DNA from: Amphimedon queenslandica
Taxonomy: Eukaryota > Porifera > Demospongiae > Haplosclerida > Niphatidae
Assembly (NCBI RefSeq): GCF_000090795.2
Contig: NW_003546435.1
Location: 103,649 to 167,648 of the forward strand
Length of the DNA: 64,000 bases
Direction of reading: 5' to 3'
This document shows, one piece after another, positions 1-12,726 of the stretch; position 1 is the first letter of the stretch, and every line of letters starts with the position of its first letter. The position numbers and the translations under genes were made by a program. Below the pieces are notes generated by a model. That model saw nothing but the letters and a program-made list of their open reading frames with translations. It was not told where the DNA came from and made no database searches.

Positions 1-641
1 ATGTTAGCACTATACCTTTGATGGGGATTGGATTTTTTAGCAGTGCTTTATACTAATCCCTTAAGTTTTGCTACTTGGACATAAAGTTTTATGTGGTACA
101 GACAGGGGTCAAATACTGTCAAGCAGGAAATTTTGCGAGAGAATTTAGTTTGCCAAATTTTGGTATTTGATAGCCATTTGCCACGATAAAAATCCACCAT
201 TTTTAGCCATAATGCACATGCTCAATGGCATGTAGCCACAAATTTGCAAAATTAAAATCTGATATTTGCCAAAATTTATTGATTTGCCAAATTTAACTCC
301 CGCCTAAATTTTCCACTATACGGCACAACATGAAATTTAAATGAAAATACAAATACTGTATAAGTCATATGGTATGATGCATTTTTGGTGCTAACTATTC
401 TATAGTGTTGATGATGCATTTTTTAATATTTGAAACTATTTTGCTGTATTAGAAATAATTTTATGCTGTACGTATTTCAATTACAAATACTTCCTGTTAT
501 GAAAACTCAAATTACAAATACAATTACCAATACTATTATGAGTATTTAAGTGGAACTAATTTTCAAATACTGTTTGTATTTGACCCAATTGTGATACAGT
601 ATACTCTTCCATATCAATTGTCATATTTCTTGTTGTTTCAG
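1..641. other. Upstream intronic or 5' region of the IP3-receptor-like gene
   Basis: No exon could be supported here. The stretch is AT-rich and contains one copy of the TACCGTATA-type terminal-inverted-repeat element (114-325). It is probably intron of the channel gene because a channel-like open stretch follows a clear polypyrimidine-AG at 641. Confidence 0.4.
114..325. repeat. Short terminal-inverted-repeat element, family A
   Basis: The two ends are near inverted copies: it starts near TACTGTCAAGCAGGAAA and ends TTTTCCACTATACGGCA. The interior has the family words TTGCCAAATTT, CATGCTCAATGG and GTAGCCACAAA. Related copies lie at 34526-34735, 40603-40810 and 49159-49366. There is no coding capacity, so this is a non-autonomous MITE. 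Confidence 0.65.
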
Positions 642-3600
642 TTTTATTTCACTTTTATACAGTTCATCATGAAGATTTTACACGAACTAGTTTTCAGGAA
701 CTTGTGCTTTTTTCTGGGTATGACTTTAACATTAAAGCAGAAAAGCTATTAGATTTTATAAAGTCAGTATACCACTTAATGACGTACATAACTAATACAT
801 ATATTAGTCAATAATGACAATTGTATAATGATGAAATGTAGTATAATAAAGAACTTTCTTTGTGTCATTTTTTAATGAAAGTCCCTATAATATTACATGG
901 TTGTTGACCCAATTTTTGAACAGCTTTAGTAAAACAATTATGTCCTAAGTATCCAATTTTGATTTGAATCAGCTCAAACTATATATGCAACATAAGTACA
1001 TAATAAAAAAGGTGAAATTCCCTTTTAAATTTTTGATAAAATTTGGCCAAAGATCCTGTACTACAGTAGTCTCGAGACTAGTACTACAGTACATGGTCTT
1101 TGGTCCAATTTTTTTAACAACTTTAAATTCTACCTTGCTACAAAAGCAAGGTACTCTCAATTAACAGAAAGCTTTTAAGCAATGAAGATGAAGCCAAACT
1201 TTCTTATAACTTTTGAGTGATCATGAGGCTCAGTGAGGTGCTCTATACAATCATCATCAAGATTATCTGTATCTACTTCTCAACATTAACGCACCACTTG
1301 ATAAATGATTACACATTGTTTACTCAATAGGAACCATGTATTAAGCAATACAACTTTTAATTGCAACACACCTCTCAAAAGTAACAACTATCTTGACCAG
1401 GAGGATTATGGAAGCCATGTAGAAGTGCAACAGTTAGAAGGGTGTGTTAATTGGGTCAAGAACCGTATTTATAGTCTTGCATAATACTTTACTTGCTTAT
1501 AGGCTCATCCCTTAATGTATTCATTTATTTTAATAGTGTCTCATACAAACAGCTTCAGAAGCCCTTAACATCAGATGAGCGGTCTAATATTGATTTTGCT
1601 GTCCTCGCATCACTTCATATTCTTTGTGATTTAGTACCTAGAATAGATAGTGACCTACTGATTTTGGAATTAGTCAAAAAGGTTAAAAGCTGAATGTTTT
1701 AACTATTCTGATCTCTCTATCTATGTTACTATTTTTCTTACTTTTATAGGTCATTGCTTTTTTAGCCCATCCAAAAGATAAGATAGCTATTCAAGTTTTT
1801 GAATTTTTTCGACTACTCCTATACAATTGCAGTGAAACAGCTCAGCATTACATTTGTTGGTTTTGTAGTTAATTTACATTATTTTATTTCATTTGTTCTT
1901 GTAAATTCATTAGGTATTACAATTATGCAGGAGGAGACTAAGTTTTTTGATAGACTCTATAAACTACTTACGAATTTTATAGCAAGTATTGGCTCAAGGT
2001 ATTTATAATTTTAACAGTGGTGTGATCATTGAAGATAACACACCAAATATTTTTTGAAACTTTGCATACAATTTGACACAGGAAATTGAAATTTAATTTT
2101 GTGTGAGCCTCTATATGTATGCTGGATTGTTCAAAATATTTGTCATAATTTTGGTATTTTAAGACTCATTAGCATTTTTAATTTATTGATATGTGAATAA
2201 TTGTATATAATTTTAGGCCAATTGAAAGTGTAAGAGAAACTGATCACAAGGTAAAGCAACAACATGAATCATGAATTTAATGCTTATTATACTTATTAGC
2301 AATGCTACAATTGTCTCTTTGAATGTATAAGCTCAGTATTTTTGTAGACAGCAATATTTATGCAAGGAATGTCAGATGAAGAAGAAGAAACTGATTTTTG
2401 TGGTCACCAGCAGAGAAATGTTCAGTTGCATACTATAGAAAGAGCCAGACAGCCGGTAATAAAAGGAAGTGATTTAATTATCTTGCAGTGCTTTAATTTG
2501 ATTAAGAGTGAATAATCTATTCTTGATTTGATGTAGTTGTAAAACTGAAATCACCACCATTATGGACCATGGTTGGGGCTGATTACAATTACAATTGTAA
2601 TTGATTGTAATCATTTACATGTTTTAGCATAATCATAATCATAATCATGTTCACATTTCAAGATTTACAATAATTGTAATTGTAGTCGTAACTACATTTT
2701 TGTAAAAGTTCAATAATAATAATATGTATTGATATAATATTAATAATAATAACACCTGCATCTAGTGGATCTGTCAAGAGATTTTTTTTATTGGTGGAAA
2801 AATTTTTAGGCTTCAAAGATGTTTATTAGATATTATGTTTGAAAAACTCATGTTTATAAGATGCAACACTGACTTTGAGCAATATCATAATCATATCTAA
2901 TACAGGCATAATCGTATTCGTAATCATAATCATACCAAACAGTAGGGATGCAATTGTAATCATAATTGTAAACACATTTAATGGCAGGTGTGAAATCGTA
3001 ATCGTAACCATAATCACTATACATGCAGTACCATGTAATCATGCATAGGCATAATCGTAATCGTAAAATTGTAATTGACCCCAGTAATATGTGTAATATT
3101 GCAATGCATTATTTTTGTGGGTTATAAACCTAAGCTTTAAAATATCAACTTGAGGTGATGATGGTCCAGGAGTATTTACGGGCAAGGTAACCAGCCTAAA
3201 TACAAGGTTACCAGCCTACGGGCAGGTAACCAGCACTTGCAAAATAGTGCCTGCAGACTATAATGGCATGTATATTTGCATCAATTATTGTTTTATCACT
3301 AATAATGAAATTGCACTGCTAATAGGAAGTGTTATACAGTTCCTTCAATATTTTTAATAGGAAACAAGTGAATCTGGTGCTATAAAAGGGGCTGGTATAG
3401 TTCTTGATGTAGTTTCGTATTTATGTGATGGGCAGAATTTTGAAATGCAAAATCTACTTAGAAAACAAGAAGAAGCTGCATTTTTTGTAAGAAACGCTGA
3501 CATTGTAATATCCTGGCATATTATACTATAATTCATTCACCATAGAGTGTCAATATTGTTGGGCTAGTTGCTGAATTGTTTGAAAAACTAGCAAAAAACT

Positions 3601-6600
3601 TCAGTGAAAACACTATCAGTTCTTTAAAGACAGCAATCCAAGTACTTACAGGAATGAATGAAATATTTGAAAAATTAAATTTACAGGCACTCATAGAAGT
3701 TTGTGCTGGTAATTTTGGAAATCAAGAAGTTGCTTTCAAAGGTCAAGTAATTGACTCAATTAATATTATACTACTTATGAAAATGGATGACCCACAAAAG
3801 GTAAAATGTATATAGAACTACAATGAAGCAAATAAATTTTGTTTAAAACTATGCTTAAAGGGTTACCTCAGTTTTGGAAGTATATTGTTTAGTGAAACTG
3901 AGGTAACCACTTGTGATTATTTTAACTACTGTACACGTTTATATTTGAGTTTAAAGAAGTCATTTTTTCTGCTCATAGGAGAATGAATTAATTAAAGTCA
4001 AAGCTTCAGCTCTTGAATTACTGGAAGTAATCGTTGAAGAAACAAGTTGGGAAAGCAAAAATTTAGCTCAAAGGATTGCACAGGATTTGTCAATGAAAGG
4101 TTTAGTGTCTACTATTACAGAGTTTTGGGTAAACTTTAGCATGCATGTATATTATGACAATGTAGCCATAAAGTAATTATAAGATTTAAATCTAGCATGA
4201 AACTTTGATGGTTTAGGATATATATAATAAGACTAAGAAAAGGAAAGATAAGAGTTTGGCAAAAATAGCAGAGAGAGCAATGTTTAGGTATGTTTTGACT
4301 TCAACTATAAAGTTTTGCATTGCTTTTTTTGGGGCATGTTATTTCTTTCTTTATGTTGGCCTTGACACACTTTCTTGTAGAGGATATCATGTTTATAAAA
4401 GGATTTGGGGTCAATTAAGTGAAGGTTAGTTCTTTAAACACATGTTTAACACCGAACTATTTTAAACAGTTTCTGAGGAAATGCAACATCATTTGGGTAA
4501 AACAAAGTGCATTGAAGTTAATTATGAGACAAAGTTTAATGACAAGATACTAATGAAAGTTCATTTTCCATTTGTAAGATAACACACAAATGATACATAG
4601 ATGTGCCCTACAATTTTTGATATGCTTTTAACTTTATGTGTTATACTTAATTATTAACAAAAGTGTATGTTTGTATATACATCTATTTCTTTTGCATTCT
4701 TTCAGTATCAGGAAGAGCTAACTAAAACTGAGAAAAAAATAGTACAGGACAACATCAAGCGAGACTCACCTGAAGCAAAAGTTAAAGATCTTTTGAATTG
4801 GATGGAATCAATGAAAAGAAATCTTAAGCACAGAGTGAGTTTGAATATATAAACACTGAATTTTGGTATATCCACATGCCCTCTATCTCTTTCTCCCTCT
4901 ATTTCTTCATGTGAACAATTCTATAGGAGAAGCTTAAGCAGAAGTGGTACTTACACTTAGCTGTGGCTGTACCGTGGGTTTAAGAGATAAAATTAATTGA
5001 TTATTTGCATATTGCACTTTTAGACGAATAAGAAACTTTTTGCTTATTGTCCTAACCTTGTTGCTCAATTTGTTTGTTGTTTTACTATTGGAAATCCCTG
5101 ATAAAAGGTAAAATTGGGAAAAAGTTATTTAATTTATGAAAAAAAGAAATTAAAAAGAAGCCTTCACTGCTATCATCTCCATATAGAAGCAACACTACTG
5201 CTGATTATATGATTGCTGATCCAGTTGGAGCATCATGGTTTTCTGATATTTTGATATATATTCTTGGAAGTTTTCACATCATTTTATCGATATGGATGGT
5301 CATTGAATACTTCGTCAATGAATATCCAAATATATTATTTCTAAGTTATTTTGTGGGTTTATTGTAAGTTACCAAAAAAGCATGACATCAATTTCTGTGA
5401 ATTCTTTTTAGGCTTGACTTTTTTAAATGGATTTTTTATTCAATAGAAAAGAAGGGATCAGAAAATTCACAGCAAATTGATTTCAGCGAATTTGAGTCTT
5501 TTTTTAAACAACACTTTCAAGTGTACTTTTTTAACTTTCGTCCCTTATATTGTATTGTTTTTCTCGTCTGCTCCATTGTTGCTATGGGATATGAAGGATA
5601 CTTTTATTGTGGTTGCATTTTGTATGCATTTTTAAATAATAATGTGCTGCAACAAGTTTTGATTGCTATCTCTAAAAGTGGTAAGATATTGATGTAAAGT
5701 GTTTGCATGATTATGTCCTTGTTTGAGGTAAATTAGATTTAGATCTTGTTTATAATTTATCTCAATTTTTTTTGCTATAGCTGCACAACTTATTTCAGTT
5801 GCTCTTCTTGCTTTGGGGATTTTGTTAGTCTTTGCTGTTATTTCATTTGTTTTTCTTCATGATTTTTTTGACAATGAAAATTTATTTTGTCGAACCTTAT
5901 TTGAATGCTACATATCAGTAACAAGGGAAGGACTATTGGACACTATTGGAACTGTGAGTCTTAATGAGTTATAAAAATTAATTTCACTTGTAATAATCAA
6001 CTCTCAATATTTCAGATTCTCCCTGTCAAATACATGGGTCAGACTGAGCCATCCTTTAAAATATATGCTGTGAAGAGTATATTTGATTTGGCCTTCTTCA
6101 TCATCATCACAACTCTTGGTCTCAACATTGTGATAGCTATTCTAGTGGATCGCTTTTCTGAACTAAGGAGTGAGAGGGTAAGAATCAAGAAGAGAATCAA
6201 ATTAATAGAAACCAAAAATCCAAAATGTAAAAATGTCTATTTTCAAATGAAAAATCTGTTTATGTGTACAAAATGGCATATCAGTAAAAAAATAAAAAGA
6301 TAGATCACCCTTTCTAAATTTAGTGTTTGCATGAAAAAAAATGGTCAGGTAGCTATACAATATTAGTTGTATGTAATAGCTAAAAAAATTTTTGGCCCAG
6401 AATTTTAGAAAACACATACTAGGTCTAACAGCAGCAGGCTAGGGTCTATATAAAAAAATTAAAATTAATTTGTTAAATGTGTAAATGGGATTGCACAGGC
6501 CACGAAAATTGGGTAATTATACTAATATCCTAATATTGTGTTTTCATTAGGAGAAAGTTAATCAAGACAAACAAACTTATTGCTTTATTTGTGGTATTGA

Positions 6601-7310
6601 TAGTGATACTTTTGAAAGGAAAGGCAAAGTAAGTATTATAAAGATTAGGTGTATTCTGTGTGTGTGTGCCACAGTGCATGCATATGAGATGAGGCAAGGA
6701 AAAGCAGGGAAGTAATAAAGTGGAGGGAACAATGATTTTTACTTATTATCTGTGTATTTGGGGTGTGAACATTGCCTTAAGTAACCTGGTTATTATGTAG
6801 GGATTTGAAAATCATGTAATACATGATCATCACATGTGGAATTATGTGTATTATATGCTTTATCTTGACTCAATGGATGCTAAAGATCATAATGCAATAG
6901 AGAAATATGTATATGAATGTGTAAGTTATACGATACATGTAGTTAGCAGTATCAGTACAATTTTTAGATTGAATAGGGGAAGTTTTGCAGCATGTAAAGT
7001 GTACTTAAAACCTTTGGGGCTAACTATTCCTTTTTCTGAACACTGATGATAGTGAGTACTGTGATATCATGGCATATTTAGCCTTTTACTACTTTCAAAA
7101 AGGGGACAATTAACTGCCCCTATGCCTTGCCATCTGCCAGCTAGTGTAGTCTTTGTCTCATCATTCCCCTTCAACCTGCTAATATCTAAAATAGACTAAA
7201 ATAGAAATAATTTTTTGCAGATTAAAGACAAAGATATTGGATTCTTTCCATTACGTCAAGCTGAAGTTCTAGGAGGAAGAGTAGATGATGCAGCCATACA
7301 GAAATCTTAA
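642..7310 (+). CDS. IP3-receptor-like calcium channel, 3' part (5' end not resolved)
   Basis: Spliced gene read through about 20 consecutive exons whose phases agree from 1503 on (1503-1681, 1750-1864, 1914-1998, 2217-2250, 2348-2455, 3361-3486, 3546-3800, 3979-4128, 4217-4287, 4381-4424, 4470-4573, 4706-4834, 4927-4973, 5024-5107, 5187-5363, 5412-5690, 5781-5953, 6016-6177, 6551-6628, 6801-6920, 7221-7310). A candidate earlier exon at 642-762 is open, but its phase does not join the 1503 exon directly. Family marks: a RIH-associated helical region (LDVVSYLCDGQN, then VNIVGLVAEL), about six membrane spans from 5024 to 6177, the post-S6 motif FSELRSER, and the C-terminal linker CFICGIDSDTF with the later H..H pair (C2H2 zinc site), ending near a WFP-like FFPLRQAEV. 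The family forms tetrameric ER Ca2+ release channels. Odd points: the pore filter does not match GGGxGD, and the protein stops soon after the linker without the usual coiled-coil tail. The IP3-binding N-terminus is outside the window or unreadable, so ligand gating is unknown. Confidence 0.85.
2573..3083. repeat. Fold-back element with GATTACAATT/CATAATCATAATC repeats, in a channel intron
   Basis: Intron 2456-3360 carries a palindrome-like block. The left end reads GGGGCTGATTACAATTACAA and the right end reads GTAAAATTGTAATTGACCCC. The interior is full of short CATAATC/GTAATC runs in both orientations. It is probably a degenerate fold-back MITE or an AT-rich satellite nucleus; no coding content. 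Confidence 0.55.
3861..3908. repeat. Perfect 14-bp-stem hairpin in a channel intron
   Basis: GGTTACCTCAGTTT at 3861-3874 is exactly complementary to AAACTGAGGTAACC at 3895-3908, with a 20-base loop. It lies in intron 3801-3978 on the sense strand of the channel transcript. It may be a minimal MITE remnant or a structured intronic RNA; no gene association beyond position. Confidence 0.6.
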
Positions 7311-8180
7311 GAACTAGATTCAGTTGAAGTGTAGCAGTGAAATTTTAATTTTTGCTGCATTGTATTGGGTGTTTTTAGCTTACCAGATCTAATAGACTAG
7401 TTATTGCTTAGTTTGTTTATAGAACATGTGTAATTTTCATTGCTTTAGCTTTTGTTTATTTTACTAGATGTAGTTAGTTTACTACATTGTCATGGTAATC
7501 TAAAACATGCATAGATCTAAGTCCTGCTAGATCATGAAAGTGGACAACAGCAAATCTTTAGTCCACTGCTTGTCCAATATTGACTGATTCATCAATCCTC
7601 TCAAACTCAGTCTGTCCTTTTCCCTTCAATTTTGCAAGCTGTTCTCAGCTCAGCATCTGTTAGCTTTGACATTTCAACCGATTCAAATACAGTTCATAAG
7701 TGCATGTAACCTACTGAGTATCACACAGCTCAGCTTAGCTAAAATATTGTTTGAGTAGTAGGTGCACTGAATGTCACATTAAGGAAGCTATAGTTTCCTG
7801 CAGTTGCACTTGCATCAGGAATCTGCTTGCATATACCTGTAGAAATAGTGTGGCAGCAACATGTTGCAGTAGAGAGACTCTCAACTTGCAAGATACTATG
7901 AAACCAGAAGCCTACAAGAAGCCATTATTGTGCACTGTCTGTTTCTACCTATCTGTGATGCTTGCTAAATGCTCTAAGCCAGGTAACTTTGATTGCAGCA
8001 ATGTTTGAAACTTACCTGGACACATAAACATTTCTATGCAACCACTCAATCATAATAATAATCTATTGATCATGCCCTGCAGTAATTAAAAATTAACTTA
8101 ACAGTTTTTGAATTGAAAACCTAAAGTGAACTATTCATTATTATGTAGTTGTTATAGTTAACTGCTAGTTAGCTGAGAGG
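7311..8180. other. Convergent intergenic region, 3' UTRs of the channel gene and ODAD2
   Basis: 870 bp between two stop codons facing each other. No splice-supported exon, RNA gene or clear repeat. A short open frame at 7751-8008 (+) has cysteine-rich, low-information translation and no recognisable domain, so it is not called as a gene. Confidence 0.6.
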
Positions 8181-11100
8181 TCACTTAAACTTTGCTTTAT
8201 CATTGGCCATTGCTAAATGCCGTATGTTACTGATACAATCAGCAGCAGCTTCCTGCAAAACTTCATCTGCCCTACCAATCATTGGAAGTAGCAACTAAAA
8301 ATGTTAATGTTAAAAATGAATTAGGCAAATTAACATAATACTGTACTTGCACAACACCAGCTTCATGCATTGTGATACAGTTGTCTGGATCATAAGAAAG
8401 TTGATTCAAAGCACACGCTGTTGTACGATGAACGGATTCATCATCAGAACATAAATACTTTACCAACGGAGCAACAGCACTATTCTGACCAAAACCAACA
8501 CGGTTATTGCGCCAAGAACAGCACCTGAATTGACAATGAATAAACAGCAAGTAAATCTGTCATTGTACTTTGAAATGGCATCAGCCAAGTGGTGGCGAAG
8601 ATTATCATTGTTTGTATGAGTAAGCTGAGCAAGCAAAGGCACAACTCCATGGTCAGTAATCACAGCCAAATTTTCTTGATCCTGTGCAATTTTAGCAATA
8701 GCAGCAGATACACCAGCTAGTACCTACATACATGTACATGTAGCTAAATGGCAACATTAATTAATGGTATGTACCTCTACATCAGTTGACTTCAAAAGAC
8801 CCACAATTAACTCAAGACCACCAACAAAGGATCTTACCAATTCTCCAGCATCCTTAGCATTTTCAATGCAAGGACAAATAGCCCATGCAGCACATGCTTG
8901 AACCTAATGACTGTAGTAATAAAGAATGTCTGACAAACATTAATCACCTCTGGATTTGGAGATTTGAGCAAGGACCACAAAAGCCTAACTCCATCTTGTT
9001 TGTCTATGATCCTAAAGTTATCAGAGTTAAGTTACATACATGTATTTTACATGCACGAGAGATGAAAATTTGTAAATGTACTGTGCATATGCATGTGCTG
9101 TACTTACACCATACTCTCATTTTCTAGAGCACAAGCACCAACAGCTTTGGTTGCATTAATGAGTAAAGACTGATTTGTTCCAGTTAACAGCTGAACCAAT
9201 GGAACAACACCACCACTTTTACGTATTGCAACACGATTCTCATTATCAATCCGTGCACACTCAGCAATGGCTCCAACAACATTAATCAAAACCTACAATG
9301 TACATGTATTTGACACATTTCATTATTGTTGAAAATAAAAATATAATACTTCTTCAGGTTGATTGGACAGCAATCCAACTAGCTTTTCAATGGCCTTTAG
9401 TTTTTTCAATCTGACAACAAAAAAACATAAGAGATTTAACAGAATAATGGCATTATTACTCATGCACATTCTGTGGACTCTTGGAGCATTTCCAAATAGC
9501 ACCTGTCACAGCAGTTAAGAGATCTTTGTTATCATTAGCATTAGCAAGCCTTTTACTAAGTGGTAAGAGTCCTTCATACTGACGAACAAGTTGACGTGTT
9601 GCTTCTTCTTCAGCACACTATTATCACATAGTTGATCAGGTGGTAAAAGTAACACGCATACTTTAAAAATTGCTGAAGCACAATGCATCTGAAGCTCTTC
9701 ATTTTCAACATGAAGACCTTTCACCAACTGCTTAATCATACCTGATGACTGTATCAGTTCTTGGTATTTAGGCTACATGTATGTATAAGTAAAATATTTT
9801 TTAATTAAGTATAATTTATGTACTTCAGTAGCACATTCCTGCAAAGTTCCTATAACAGGTATTAATACGTCTACTTCATCAGAGTGCAAATATTGCCCCA
9901 GCAAAGTAACAACATTTGTTTTGAGTAAGACCTTCATTATTCACAATAGTGTCATACAATACAAAGCTAATAACTAACTCGCTTGCTTCTTTTGCTTCTT
10001 GAGCAAGACCATAAGCCAAGGGCTGCACAACGAGCAACCTCTAAATCACTTCTTTCTCCTGTAAGAGATGATCCTGGCCGTCCAGTACTCTCTAACATAT
10101 TTACCTAAATGCTACATGTAAAAGTAAAACAAATTGATTTATTCATACCAAATAGTGAAGACCTCCATTAATGCATACAATTTTCCTAGCACGCTTAAAT
10201 TTGGCAATATTAGCAATAGTTTCAGCTGCCAGGCACTTTAGTTCACGTATAGGAGACTGCAGGATTTGTACAAGGTGAGGCAGCCCCTTTAAATCAACAA
10301 TGGCTATTCTTGTGTGAGGATGTATGGATATATCACGAAGAATCCTCAATGCACCTATCATGCACTTAATATCCCCAGTTTCTAGCAAATTAATGATTAA
10401 ATCTAGACCACCATTGTCTCTGATAGCGAGATGTGAGCTTTCAAGTGTAAGATCAAAATCTTGCAGACAGCACAGAGCAATAACAGTTGTGGTTTGGTTA
10501 CCAGCCTATAATAGTGCAGCAGATGCAGAATATGCAGCATACGCATAATATTATATACTTTTAAATATTTAATGAGTTTCTGTATCTGCCAGTATTCTGA
10601 AGGAAGGTCCGCTGTTGACTCAGGGTGCCTGTCTTGTATTTCTTCTTCTTCTTCGCTGTCATCACTACTACTACCAATGTCATTCTCAGAGAGTCTGTGA
10701 TAAATGATACATCCACGTAATATCCATGTATACATGCATGCACATAAAACATCAAAATACTTACTCTGCTACATGTATATCATGAATTGAGGACACAGAG
10801 TGATTAGGCTGCTTAGATGATTCAAGTTGCCCACGACTTTTCTTTGAGCTAAATTTATAATTGATAAAGCACGCATGCTAGAGCAATCACAGTTATTATA
10901 CCCTGAGGTTTCAGGAGGTGTTACAAATCTAGGTTCATTTGGTGTTTGTTTTCTTTGTCTTTTAGATTGCTTTTTTTCAGCTGATGACTTTTTTGACCTT
11001 TTATATAAACTATAAAGCAATATCAACCATATCAAAGCATACTTTGAAACAGGTTTGGCTGGAGGTGCTTGTACAACAGCTTCCTTTGGTTTATCTGTTG

Positions 11101-12653
11101 CCTCAGTGACCTCATTAGGGACGCTATGAGTATCCAAAGGTCTTCTCACAGATTTAGGAACTTCAGATTCTAAACTATCTCCTACAGACAAAAACTCCTG
11201 AAGAAAAAATTCATTAAAATCATTGAGCTATGATTTAACAACCTGTTGCATTATTGTATTAGCAAAATGTTGACTATAAGATTTAAGTAAGAGGACCAAT
11301 GTAGAATACAAATCACCGGTTTTGTCATACTGCAATTGTCCTTGATTCATTCCCTGACAGTATTTATGATCATGACAAAATCAGTTACTAATACACTTAC
11401 TTTGTTCATAAAGTAACCTTCAGTGCTGGCTGTCACATAAATTTGACCACTATCATGCAATTGAATGCACAGATAGCAGATGTCCCCCAAAACTTGCCTC
11501 CAAGGTGGTGCTCGACAGCCATTGCTAAATGACAAAGCTATTGGTAGTTAAAGTAAAAATTGACAAATAATCACTAATGCAGCTTACTAGATGTGTATTC
11601 AATGCTTTTTAAACACTTATCAGATTCATTTCCAGAAAAAGTTTGCAACAATTCAACTTCACTCTAAACATTTATAAATTTAGAAAGGACATGTTAATCC
11701 TTACTTGCACAAGATTTGGTGTTAGTCTAACATCTCTATCAAATTTCAAATAATAGAAAAATGATAAATCCATTAATTTTCTTACCTCCCCAACTGTTTT
11801 AATGACGATTGCATTAATTGAATATCAAGATTATTGATGAGTAATAGTAATCTAAATGTTGAGTCATCCATATTGTTGTTACCTTGAGCCTTTTCCCTAA
11901 ATTAAATGAAGAAAGTTCTCTAATTTTCCAATTGACAAATATTTTTACTAGTTATTATTTTTGTTATTAAAGTATTAATGTCTACCATGTATGTGTACAC
12001 TCTACCTTGCTAGTTTATCATGAACATCAACCAATAGTTTATTCTCACTTCCATGGAAAGAAGAACCAATAATGTTAGTTAAAGGATCAGGATTAGCTAG
12101 CATTACAAAATTAGAATAATGAATAATAAAAGTAACAATTGTAATTGTGTACCTTCAAGACAAAGTTGAGCTTCTTTGAGTTTTTTCTGACCAACACAAG
12201 ACATAACTTTAACGAGAAACTTAAAGTTGTACACTGTGATGGTTGCACCATCATTGTTCTAAAAATATTAGCATCATATTTACTACAATAGTAAAGAAAC
12301 AAACCTTGACAATGCTCAAGGCAGGATTTTCATTTTTCTTTTCTGAAGACACGACACTTTCGTCACTAAAAGATAAAGAAGATCTATATAACATATACAC
12401 AAACACACATGATATACTTTCTGATGTATTCTGGTTGGTTAAGAACATCATAAGATGCAAAAGGACAAGAAGAATGCCAAACAAGTGGCTTTTGAAAGAA
12501 AACTCCAGCTTCACTTGGATTGCTACGAACCAATTCTTCAATATGAACACAGAGATCCTTCAATAGATCTTCATTTGATCTAGAGAAATCAAGTTTTCCA
12601 ACAGTGTCCGAGGCCGAGACCCAAACTGCTCGACTAGATAAAGCTGCGCCCAT
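8181..12653 (-). CDS. ODAD2: Outer dynein arm docking complex subunit 2 (ARMC4)
   Basis: About 24 exons, total length close to the 1,044 residues of the human protein. ARMC4/ODAD2 helps dock outer dynein arms on ciliary doublet microtubules. Recognition is by long diagnostic stretches: N-terminus [11 protein letters not shown] (human starts MGVAL), [37 protein letters not shown], a run of armadillo repeats, [33 protein letters not shown], and [12 protein letters not shown] before a short tail ending AKFK-stop. Armadillo repeats fill roughly the last 60 percent; an acidic serine-rich linker ([11 protein letters not shown]) and a low-complexity basic region (10873-11197) precede them. The basic region may hide a further ~35-nt intron. 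The start codon at 12651-12653 is 73 bp from the divergent SPO16 start, and an RFX-type X-box lies between them. Confidence 0.95.
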
Positions 12654-12668
12654 TTTCTAAATGTTATC

Positions 12669-12682
12669 GTTACCATGACAAC
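12669..12682. promoter_or_regulatory. RFX X-box in the ODAD2/SPO16 bidirectional promoter
   Basis: GTTACCATGACAAC fits the X-box consensus (two imperfect inverted half-sites, GTTRCC and GRNAAC, with a 2-bp spacer). It lies 16 to 29 bp upstream of the ODAD2 start codon. RFX factors drive ciliary genes in animals, and ODAD2 is a ciliary gene, so the match is biologically coherent. Binding itself is inferred. Confidence 0.7.
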
Positions 12683-12726
12683 CAAGTAGATTCAGTAGAT
12701 TTTAATTTTTCAGCACCACTGCACCA

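Noticed and set aside
5024-5107. Stop codon in the first membrane exon of the channel
   Set aside because: Using the GTGGGT donor at 4974 instead of 4978 gives RIRNFLLIVLTLLLNLFVVL, a clean membrane span in phase.
6178-6303. Open continuation after FSELRSER as extra channel C-terminus
   Set aside because: It is read-through of an intron. A GTAAGA donor at 6178 and an acceptor at 6550 join RSER to EKVNQDKQTYCFICG, the conserved family order.
7751-8008. Cysteine-rich 85-residue frame as a small gene
   Set aside because: It has no ATG (starts from TTG/CTG-type codon), no domain, and lies in 3' UTR-like sequence between convergent genes.
9824-9978. Frameshift in the ODAD2 armadillo region
   Set aside because: A 47-bp intron (9932-9978) with GT..AG ends restores the frame (CSRSKRSKR to [10 protein letters not shown]).
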